From Adineta ricciae (taxonomy: Eukaryota > Rotifera > Eurotatoria > Adinetida > Adinetidae), in assembly GCA_905250025.1 (NCBI GenBank), contig CAJNOJ010000093.1, positions 186,001 through 250,000 of the forward strand: 64,000 nucleotides of DNA. Direction: 5' to 3'. Below the pieces are notes generated by a model, which did not search any database, was not told the DNA's origin, and saw only the letters and a list, made by a program, of their open reading frames with translations. This document shows, in pieces, positions 47,883-57,692 of this stretch (the stretch's first letter is position 1; each line of letters begins with the position of its first letter). Made by a program: the position numbers and the translations under genes.

Positions 47883-48540
47883 TCAATCTTTAAACAGATT
47901 CGGATTAAATTTAAGCTTAACAAATCCTTGGCAATGTCCTGTCAGTTTCATTTCATGTTCGGTATAAAACTTGATTAAACCTTCGATCGTTGGAAACACC
48001 TTTAAATGAAATTGCCTGATCAAAAGAGACGATCTTTCTGCTAAACAAATCTTACCGGAACAGACAAATTTGCATTCGAATTGTATTCAAGTTGATATTG
48101 TTTGCCATCGACTTGATTGATGCGAACATGCGTTACTTGCTTATCAAACCAAAGTGTTATTGCATATTGTGTATCACTGTTTTCACTCTTGCGAACAAGA
48201 AAATTCCCATTCTAGAACAAAGGAGATTGGAAATCGATGAGGAAATATCGACTAGTTACTTCGATCGTACGACAAGATTCAAGGATTCGACCGGCATCGT
48301 GTCTATTCGAACAAGTACCGACAAACCATGGATTTACTGTTAGCTGTGCTGAATTACGAAATAAGCTGATAGTATACAGAAAACGAATCTCTTTCTCACT
48401 CGAATCTCTCTCATTTTGGGTAACATAGAGTGCTAAAAATACAAAGTTTTTGTTATGTACATGCTCGCAGAAAATCAAGGAGAAAATAATAGCGAAGCAG
48501 AATCAAGGTGACTGTGTCGACGGTTTTTTTCCTCACCCAT
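47883..48540 (-). CDS. Stand-alone SH2-domain protein A
   Basis: Four exons (48540-48537, 48348-48260, 48211-48056, 47999-47883) give 121 residues, almost exactly one SH2 domain. It begins MAQLTVNPWFVGTCSNRHDA (conserved Trp of the SH2 N terminus), then GNFLVRKSENSDTQYAITLW with the FLVR Arg, THVRIN, and FPTIEGLIKFYTEHEM, and ends LKFNPNLFKD. The first coding exon has only ATGG, and I chose it because it gives both the start and the right phase. The NPWFVGxC start recalls the SLP-76/BLNK SH2 group, but the long adaptor N terminus is missing. Architecturally it is like vertebrate SAP/EAT-2, which may block or bridge phosphotyrosine sites. The role is an inference. Confidence 0.75.
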
Positions 48541-49163
48541 AGTCTTTCTTCAGTCCGAAACACGAAAAAAAGCGTTGATAAAAGATACTCTGGGAAGCTT
48601 ATTAAATCTTAGATAATATTAGTTGGTACTTTTGCTTGTCGTTTGAACTCTGGTCTCGATTTTTTTTCTTTCTGTGAAAAAAAAACAATTGTGTTTATTT
48701 TTTTGACAGAGATGACAAGAATCAATCCGAGCTGCCTACTATAGATATCGTTAGTTTTTGTCCTCAAGAAGCTTCGTTTTTTGAGAATGAAATAAAAGTC
48801 AATTAAGAGAATGTTGAAATTATTAATTTCAAACCGAAACTTTCCGTTAATCCCATCTTATAGATGTCGTTAGGTGAAAGTTCGTCCAAGGGAAACTGAC
48901 TCATTAATGCATTTCGAAAAAAAACTACACACACATACACATCTAACATTCTTTGTTTCCTTCTAAATGGTTCATCAAGCATGGCTGCTAATCATGAGAA
49001 GAAAAAAAAATAGAATTTCTGTCTATACTCTCTGTACATGGTTTATTGTTTATAAATACGAATGAAGCAAAAAAAAAGAAATCTCTTTTTGTTCTCTTGC
49101 ATTCTAGATCTTCTCTATTTTTAACGTCACAAACACATTTATATCTAGCTAGTGTCTGTGACG
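48541..49163. promoter_or_regulatory. Divergent promoter region, SH2-A and GW182
   Basis: About 620 bases between the SH2-A start (minus) and the GW182 start (plus). A short minus-strand segment (about 48680-48640) reads KEKKSRPEFKRQAK between splice-like sites and may be a 5' exon. Poly-A and poly-T runs are frequent. Confidence 0.35.
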
Positions 49164-52100
49164 ATGAGTAACGAGAGCCATCCATCTCCGACAGGCTCTT
49201 CGTCTTCATCTTTGTTCGGTAAGATGTTTATTTATTTATTCCCTTTTTCGTTTTGTAATTGATCGGAAAAACAAGAAGTTTGATATCTGCACAATGCTTG
49301 CCTTCTTTTTCCTATTGTTTCTCTGGGAATTTGATTTCTGTCACGAAAAAAAAACAAACTACCGCTTTGTTGTATATAGCTTGGTTGTTATCGTTCTTCT
49401 TCTATCTGTAAATAGGCGGTGGTGGAGGTGTTGGTAGTAATACTACTTGTGTCAGTGGATCTTCACCTTATTCCTCACCATCCAAGCCAACTTGGGCGCA
49501 AATTATTACTTCAAATTCAAATACACCGTCCAATACGTCTGCATCCTCGACCAACACTGTTGCAGCAGCTAACGCTACAGCAACACAAGCAGGAATTAGC
49601 AACAATAACGGTGGTAGTAATGCTGTTGGAAACTCACCTTCGTCTTCATCACCATCTTCTCAACATTCGACAACAACGACTTCTGTTGGAGGAGCAACAC
49701 AAGGAATGTCAGGGGCAACAGGAACAACATCGACGACCAGAAGCATTTCACCGTCTCAAGTGACACCTTCCACCAGTAGTGCATTTAATTTTCCAGGCTC
49801 ACGTTCTGGTTTCGGATCCAATTTTTACGATCAACAATCACAACAGCAACAATCTCAAATGAATTGGCCTTTAAATTTCAATCAAACAGCATCATGGATG
49901 ATGGATGACGATGCTCAACGACATTCAAATCTAGCCGGTTCTTCATCACAACAATCACTCGATTCTAATCATAAGACAGCAGGTGGTGGGGATGGTATGC
50001 GCTATTTTTTGTTTTCACCATAATTTACTATTGATTCTAAATGTGCATGCTTTGTATTTCTGGATAACTTCTATGTTCAGCGGAATCGTCATTGTATATT
50101 TCTTGTTATAGGCTTTGATCGACTTGAAACATCTAGTCCGACATCTGACTGGGGTAAGCCGGTGACTTCGAATAATTCAACTCAAAATGGTTGGTCAAAT
50201 TTTCAACAACAAACAGTTAGTAACAATCCGTCCAGATCGAATGCAATTGGAAACAACAATGCAACCAGCAATCAATGGCCGGAAATGAGCAATTTCTATG
50301 GTACTAATTCATCTAGTAGTGGTGGACCATTCAATACTGAAAATATGACTAACAACAGGTACGAGTCCTTTTCCTTCTATACATCGTGAACGAATCGAAA
50401 ATATGTTCTTATCATCGTCTATAGTGCATCATCAACATGGCAAGATCCTTCGTCATCGAGTACTGCTGCTGACACGCTTACATTGACAAGTAGTAATAGT
50501 GGTTCGGCGGCAAATAAGAATAAATCTTCATCGTCTTCATCGTCGATGGCTGCTTCGCTGACCGGTGCATTGAAATCGGCTATTGCTCTCGGTGGTGCCA
50601 ATGCTGATCCTTCCAGTGGAAATGGTGATCCAACTATAAACTTTCTTCCACAACCTAAACTTGTCGAACAATTAGGTTGGGATGAGCCTGAGATAAAAGT
50701 AGCAAAACGCACTAATTTCGACGATGGTACATCTGTTTGGGGTGATCCTATTGAGTCAATGACTGTTCCAGTGAAAAAGTGGACAAACGGTACTAAAGCA
50801 GCTTTAACTAACGCGACTAATACTACTTTGCCACAGCAGCAAGCATCTGTTGTACAAAAGCCTAACTTGGGAAATGTTCAAAATCCAGCATCAACGCCAA
50901 CGGCGGCACAGATGCCATTTACCGACGAGAAATGGTCGAAACAACAATCGCCAACATTGCCAGATCAATCAGCAGCACGATGGAATGACGCATCTGCATT
51001 GACTGGCCAACGAACTTCATCGCCAACGCCTCAACAACTACCGAATTATCGTACACAACAATCGGCTCCTAGTGGTAACTGGAATGCTCAGCCTCAACCT
51101 GGAATGCAACATGCTTCAAATGAATCATTTATCGATGGATTGGTTGATACAAGTGGTTGGGGTTTACAAGTAAATTTTTGCTTAGCAAATAATCTAGAAT
51201 CAGTTCTTTCTTTTTGCTTCGTTCTTTAGAATACCCAAAACAAAGCTCCATTTGATCCGTATGAAGGTCAAGTTGATACGAGTAGTTGGGGCGTATCAGG
51301 TGGATCCGGCGGTGGTATGGGTGGTTCATTAGGCATGTCATCAATGAATCGACCACGATTTATGAATGATTATGATCTCAGTGAAAATACTCATGATCCT
51401 CATGGTATGCATCGTATGGCTAGTTTTGATAATTCATCGATGTCTGACCCATATCGACAAAGCTCCGATCTCAAAAATCCCATTATTGGTCTTGGTGGTC
51501 TATTACCTTCAGGAACGAATGCGCCTCCTCCCCATCATATGTTGCCACCCTCTCAGCTTCAATTTGCACCACGACCTGGTCCACTCTACCAATCAAACAG
51601 TATCTTACGACCAATCAATCCGACCGGTGTACAAACATCATCTGGTGCAATCATGGGTACTGGCGGCTTGATATCACCAAAATTGTCGACGACATCGCCT
51701 GTACCAAATCAAGCACCATATGTTCCATTAGCGGGTAAACAAGGTAATATTCCAATGCAATCATCTCAAACGCCAACACCAACGCAACAGCAACAGCAAG
51801 GATCAGGAAATGTGAACAATGTTGCCGTTCACGCTCAAATTATGCAACAATTTCGTCTTGCTGTTCAAGCTGGTTTAATTAGTCAAGATTTACTCAATAC
51901 AAAACTACCACCATCTATGTTACATGTAATACATCTTTTTTTTAATCAAATTTCAATACGAAACGAATCCTTTTGTTTTTCATAGCTTCTCCAAAAGTTA
52001 TTCGAACTTCAACAAAAATACCAATCGCTAACTGTTCAAATCAATGATTTCGTCAAACATAAACAACGCTTTCCAATTACGTTCTTCCAAACTGAATATG

Positions 52101-53022
52101 AACGCCTATCCAAATTAGTGAATCAGAAACGACAGGAAATGTTAGTTGTACAAAAACAAATTCAAGATGCGCATGCTAAACTGGTTCAACAGCAATCAGG
52201 TACATCGACACCATCGTCAGCACAAATGATCAATAGTGGTCCGGGAGGACAAAATCAACAATCAACAGGAGTATCACTATCTCACCCTCAAGATCAATTA
52301 GCTGATCGAATGCAGAACTCATTGAACGTTGATCAATCGCGATTACATCAATGGACAAAACAACAAACAACTACACGTACTGCACAGTCATCCATGTTCG
52401 GGCCATCTGGTTTAACACAAAAAGATTGGCAAACAGGTGGAAATCCAAACGAGAACTGGGAAAGCTCTCAGATAAATGAGTCCAGCAATTCAAATCCAGT
52501 CGGTAATATTGACTCTCATACACATAATAATCAAGGATCATCGTCAGCATTTGGCGATCCGTTATCTGAATTTGTCGATGATACCGATGGGCCACCGCCA
52601 TTCGTACCTGGACAATTATGGAATTGGAAATCATCGTTACCGAATGCAGATGATGATCCACATGTGACACCGAATTCACTGATTATCGGTCCTAAAGGAT
52701 CATCATCATCGATGGGTAATCTCAGTGTTGGTGGAGGAGAGAGGTAAACGATCAACAATTGAATATTGTTTATTTTCTCATCTTAATCTCGTTTTTCATT
52801 AGTGCTTTTTCAAATCCTCAATTACTTCATCATATGTCACGACAACCACAAGCAAATCGATCCCAGTGGCAACAAGGATCATTACAAGACCAGCAAGGTT
52901 TCCATCCTTCCATGAATGATTGGGGTAAATCACAACAATATCGAGGTCCATCAAAACCACCATCATCGCTCAATCATCCACCACAACATGCGTCTTTCGG
53001 CAACTATCGACCATATATGTAG
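49164..53022 (+). CDS. TNRC6: GW182/TNRC6-type miRNA silencing protein lacking an RRM
   Basis: Binds Argonaute through Gly-Trp motifs and recruits deadenylases. Seven exons (49164-49218, 49416-49994, 50112-50358, 50425-51169, 51230-51925, 51986-52743, 52803-53022) give 1099 residues. The protein is Ser/Asn/Gln/Thr-rich with dispersed tryptophans in small-residue context (SDWGKP, NGWSNF, LGWDEP, SVWGDP, SGWGLQ, SSWGVS, DWGKSQQ). A folded-looking part (QIMQQFRLAVQAGLISQDLL, PPSMLHLLQKLFELQQKYQ) corresponds to the TNRC6 mid region. The silencing region follows with PPPFVPGQLWNWKSSLP and DDDPHVTPNSLI, matching the TNRC6 FVPGKPW...DPYVTPGS block. The protein then ends at ASFGNYRPYM with no RRM, whereas vertebrate and fly GW182 have one; nematode AIN proteins also lack it. 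A clear PAM2 motif was not identified. Confidence 0.87.
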
Positions 53023-53600
53023 TAGTAACAACGACAGGCAAAATAAGAAAACTTGCGAGTTGATTTCATTTTTCGTTTTTTCTTTCTTTTTTTTTTGTTT
53101 TTTTTTCTTCTCTCTATCTCTCTCTTCGCTCTATCGGCCAAAACAAGTCAGTGAAATGATAAAACTGTGTCCTCTCTCTTTGTCTCATTACAATCGTGTA
53201 CATTTACAATTCATGCTCTTTCATTCTGTGTATCTATTACTGTCGACTATATTTGTGTGAGTTTCACATGGAAATTTTTCGCTCTTTAATTCATATCTGT
53301 TTTTTTTTCCGCTGCTGATGCACTGCACCACACTGAGAATTCCCTCCCGGTACCATCCATTTTTTTTGTATGTTCGTGATGTGAATGTCTATTGTTTTCA
53401 TTTTCGTCTTCTTATTTCTCTTTCCTATATGTGATGTATGCTCTTATTTGATGGCCGAGCTTGATATCGACAAAAAAAAATACAAATTAAACGAACCAAA
53501 CCAAACAAAATGAGATCTACAACCATTGTGCTGTGCTATTTACGCACGCGTGTGTGTGCAATAAAGATTTTCTTCTCGTTCTTTCTTTTTCTTTCAACTC
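53023..53600 (+). terminator. GW182 3' UTR with AATAAA poly(A) signal
   Basis: TC-rich and T-rich 3' UTR sequence follows the stop. A clean AATAAA lies at 53560-53565, followed by T-rich sequence, so cleavage is likely near 53580-53600. Confidence 0.55.
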
Positions 53601-54357
53601 ATCAGTTTTTACTGTCAATATCTCTTTTTTTCGTCTTTGCATAAAAGAAAACCAAACCAATTTTCTTTTCTTTTTCATTCTTAAACAATTTCTCTACTTC
53701 TTGTAGTGTGTTTGATGCTTTTAGTTAAAATATCTCTGTCTGGTTGTGGTGTATGTGTGTGTACGCGCGTAAATCAATACATTTAAACTTGTCTTTGCTC
53801 GAATTTTTCTTCCTCTTTCGTTTGTCTTGGCGCTATAACAAACAAACAAACAAACCGATCATTCTACACATAAGATCTAGTTCATAGAGATTCACTTGTT
53901 GTGAACAAAACTTTCGTGCACGCGGATAGTTGGAAATGCGTGTTGATGTTCGACATATCTGAAGCAAAATAGAAAACAAAAAGATGGTAATGACGTGGAA
54001 AACAATGAGTTTGTCTTCTTCGAAACTTTTTCCTTCTTCGCTGTGTATACAAAGCAAGCAACTAAACCTCTTTTTGTGTGAGTCGCGAACGTATCTATTT
54101 CTTTCTCTTGTTCTCTAATCTTCATGCGTTGATCTTTCTTCTTCTTTTTTTTTTAATATGGTTCATTTTCTTCCCTGAATTTTTTTGTGTATGTTCTCTT
54201 AAACTCTACTATATACTAATAAACAAAATAAAATCTGACGAAAATGAAGAAAAACCACATTGTTCATTTCGAGATACATGCCACTAATGAACAAATAGCG
54301 TCTTTTTGGTGATGGATTACGAATATAATACACGAAGATTATATTCATTTATTTTAG
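53601..54357. other. Intergenic region before HACD3
   Basis: About 750 bases, AT-rich with TTTCTT runs. Three or four short open frames on both strands have no recognisable features. It should carry the promoter of the HACD3-USE1 unit. The last bases are TTCATTTATTTTAG directly before the HACD3 ATG. Confidence 0.4.
54345..54357 (+). other. Candidate trans-splice acceptor for HACD3
   Basis: TTCATTTATTTTAG ends exactly at the base before the HACD3 ATG, leaving no 5' UTR unless an exon is spliced on in cis or trans. Confidence 0.5.
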
Positions 54358-56057
54358 ATGGCATCATCAATTGATTTACATCCACCGGTATTCTTTGCAC
54401 GTTAAGAATTTCCTTGAGACTTCAATTTTCTATTAGATTCACTGGGGACAAACATCATCGACTGTGTCATTGCGTATTGGACTTACAGATGTGAAAGTAT
54501 GTGCTGTTAGAAGGATGTAAACTGACTTTCAGACTTTGGTTTAGTATCCGAAGGTTGAAATCAATCAAGATAGTATAAAATTTCAAGCAACGGGATGCAG
54601 TGGATCACGTGGTGAACAATTGTATTCATTTGAAATTGAACTTTATGAGAAAGTTGACGCAAAAGTACGTTTTACTACGATTAAAACGAAGATTTTTCTA
54701 TTCGATGGTCAACACAGGCTAGCAGTTATAAAATTAATGATCGAGAAATCAGCGTTAGTTTACAAAAGAAGAAAAATGATAGCAATAGTAATGTATGGCC
54801 GCGTCTAACTAAAGCATCTGCTAAACTGCCGTGGTTAAAGGTAAAGTTTACTTGTCGGTTTGTTTTACGAAAGTTTATTGATATCTTTTGTAGGCGGATT
54901 TTGATAGGATGACGTTTAGTGAAGATGACTCGGATGATGAACAAAAGAAATCGATGTTTGTAAGTAATAGTTGCATTGTTGAAGTGATGTTGAACATATT
55001 TGTGTTCAGAATAAGAATTTTAATGAGGATATGTATAAATCTTTGCGTCAAGATTCTCGCAAAGCTAAAACAAAAGGTATTGCAAAAGAAGTTTTCAAAC
55101 GAAATTTGAAATTCCATATTTTTTGAAGGTTTTCTTGACCATCGAACAAATTGGTTACTTTTTTACAATCTATTTCAATTCATCGCTTATTTCTGGGTAT
55201 TTACTCGTCTAACAATGTATCTCCTCACACACGGACGTAATAATTTCTTCGAAAATCACCATCAAACTTCTCTTTGAATGTGTTTATTCGATGTAGATCT
55301 TAAAAACGGTTATAAAGTAGTTGAAAATCCAATTAAATTATGCCAAGCCTTAACCATTCTCGAAACAATTCATCCTTTAATTGGTTTTACCAAAGGCGAT
55401 TACTTAGTTCCATTTTTTCAAGTAAACAACTCTTCAATATGAACATCGAACTAATCAATTCGTTTTTTCTTTAGTTTCTCTTTCGCAATTTAATTCTCTT
55501 TATTGTTATTAATTTCAATCGTCAAATTCAAACATCACCCATTGTTCCCTGTCTACTTTTCGTATGGAGTTTTGTTGAAATATTCCGGTAAAAGAAATCC
55601 TCCTCCTCCTCGAATCGCTTCGTGTTCTACTTATATCGATGCATAGCTATCCATACTATGGTATTCGACTTTTAAACAAAGAAAATCGTGCAATAACTTG
55701 GTTCCGCTATACGTTCTGGATCGTTCTTTATCCACTAGGCGCATTTATCGAAGGTAACATTGGTCTTTTTTGCGAAACAATTGATTATTCATTAGAATTA
55801 TTTAGGATTGATTATTTATAAAAGTCTGGATCATTATCGTTCCAAAGGTTATTTCAGCATAACATTACCAAATCGAGCCAATTTCGCTTTCAACTTTGTG
55901 CTTTTTCTTCAAATCTATTTAGTTTTAATGCCATTTGGTTCGTTGAAACAATCTCTCAAACCAATCACTCTATTGGTCTATTTTAGGTCTTCTCCATATG
56001 ATGCGACACATGTGGAGTCAACGCAAAAAGACATTGATTACCAAGAAGACTCAATAA
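54358..56057 (+). CDS. HACD3: Very-long-chain 3-hydroxyacyl-CoA dehydratase 3 (CS domain + PTPLA)
   Basis: Dehydrates 3-hydroxyacyl-CoA in ER fatty acid elongation. Twelve exons (54358-54387, 54437-54496, 54545-54664, 54718-54840, 54894-54959, 55010-55076, 55129-55236, 55297-55421, 55475-55587, 55647-55753, 55806-55937, 55987-56057) give 373 residues (human 362). An N-terminal CS/p23-like domain (HPPIHWGQTSSTVSLRIGLTD, SIKFQATG, YKINDREISVSLQKK, ADFDRM) comes first, then an acidic linker, then a six-helix PTPLA region: LLFYNLFQFIAYFWVF, LCQALTILETIHPLIG, FRNLILFIVI, VWSFVEIFRY, WFRYTFWIVLYPLGAFIEG (catalytic Tyr/Glu region), FLQIYLVLMPFG. The C terminus is basic. The CS domain separates HACD3 from HACD1/2. 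AATAAA overlaps the stop codon (56053-56058). Confidence 0.93.
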
Positions 56058-56129
56058 ACTAGAACATTCTTATTTCTCTCTCTCTCTCTTAAAACATTGA
56101 CATCGATGATAAAAAATAAAATCCATTAT

Positions 56130-56142
56130 CATTCTCTTCTAG
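56130..56142 (+). other. Candidate trans-splice acceptor for USE1
   Basis: CATTCTCTTCTAG ends 11 nt before the USE1 ATG in the 96-nt gap after HACD3. The gap also contains a T/C-rich run after the upstream AATAAA. Confidence 0.55.
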
Positions 56143-56153
56143 ATAGACGAGCC

Positions 56154-57692
56154 ATGGTTGCTCCTCCGAATCTTTCCATTGATAAGATTTTCCGAAGATT
56201 ATTATCTTCAACAGAGAAATTAGTTGAAGAAAAAGCTATTGAAGATTGGAAAGTTCACCAAGTAAAAGGCATCTAATCAATTAACGAGCAAGGCTTTTTG
56301 ATTTACATGTTTTCAGTTTGCTCAAGCGCTGACCGACATGTTAAACGACGTGCACAAATGGGCAAAGTAGAAGTCTCCATTCTTCCGTAAACATCCGAAA
56401 CCTATTCGAACGATTCTTTTAGTTTTCCCAGTTCAAAACAGTTGAAAAACTACAAAGAAAGAGTAGATCGATTGCGTCAAACAGTCGATCCAGTTAAATT
56501 GGTATGTCGAACAAGTTCGAATTGAGCTTTTGTTTTTCAAGGCTATAAAGTGCTTCGGAAGTTGAATTACAACCGAATAGAAACGTCTGTCTATCTTGAA
56601 TAAATTAGCTATGCTGTATCCTTCCTTTCGCGAAGCAACACAGTCGAACGTACAAAGCAAACATCTTTGACAGATTCTGCAAATAGAAACTCTCGGTGTT
56701 TTGAAGTAAAATAACGATGTCATTAATAGATTTTTCTAATTATTCGAACCGCGCCATTCAAACGAATACTAATGAATAACTTCCTCATTTCGAACTGAGC
56801 ATCGTTTTTCTGCGATAATAATTAAGTTCATTTGCCCGCTATTGTTGAAGTTCACAGTGAATAACAATGAAGTTTTTCCGAGATGTAGTCATCGATTGAA
56901 TAGGTTTTGTTGTCCAACCTACGGACTGAATTTCTATTCAATGTAATTCAATAATATTTCAGGAAGATCAAACATTTCCACAAAACGTACCCAAGCTGAG
57001 ACAAGTCGACTTGTCGCTAGAAAAACAACAAGCGGAAATTCCAACTTCTTCAATTTCTTTGAGTGAAAATGAAAAACAGCACAATACATTGAAACGATTA
57101 GAACGTCGTACGTTGTTTCAACTCTCATTACTACAATAAAGACAGCAGAATTCTGTTTTATTTAGCAAATCTCAATCGACAACAGCAATACATCCAATCA
57201 GAAGAAGATAAACAAGATGACATAGCAACATCGATGAGACAAACCACAAAAAGTCTTCTTCACAGCGCACAACGTCTGAATGATATCGTCAAAGACGATC
57301 AAAAAGTCTGTCTAGTCGTTTTCTTCTCTTTCTTGTACATTCGAATTTTTCAGAAACTTGTCGAAGCCGAGAACTTGATTGACACCAATACCGCTAAACT
57401 CCATGTTCAGAGCAGACGCTTGAAACACAATGCTTACAACGTTTCGAATTGTTGGATTTATCTAATGTTAATTGCTGTTCTTGTAACTTTTATCTATTTA
57501 ACATTATTCATGCGAATGTTTGGGAAACGTACAAAGTCAATCGTTTATTCGACTAAAGATTCGAAATCGAGTTATGGTAATAATTTGATCAATCAGAGCA
57601 CAATCAATAGTACGAATATCACAACAACGAAATCGACAGACTACATAAGTTTATTGTTAAATTATGCGAATGAAAATCATACCGATTTGTAA
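56154..57692 (+). CDS. USE1: USE1, ER-associated SNARE for Golgi-to-ER retrieval
   Basis: A SNARE that works with syntaxin-18, Sec20 and Sec22b in retrograde fusion. Six exons (56154-56261, 56317-56366, 56423-56501, 56963-57107, 57166-57305, 57354-57692) give 286 residues (human 259). The N terminus (LSIDKIFRRLLSSTEKLVEE, EDWKVHQFAQALTDML) matches the USE1 N-terminal helices. The SNARE region covers NRQQQYIQSEEDKQDDIATS, TKSLLHSAQRLNDIVKDDQ and LVEAENLIDTNTAKLHVQSR. A transmembrane segment (NCWIYLMLIAVLVTFIYLTL) follows, with an unusually long ~50-residue tail after it, where most USE1 proteins end within a few residues. The intron at 56502-56962 is 461 nt. Confidence 0.88.

Noticed and set aside
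49419..49763. Second plus-strand frame (Leu/His/Gln-rich) overlapping GW182 exon 2
   Set aside because: Alternative-frame shadow of the Ser/Thr-rich GW182 coding sequence.
53833..54287. Several overlapping short frames between GW182 and HACD3
   Set aside because: Mutually overlapping on both strands, with low-complexity composition typical of UTR/intergenic DNA.
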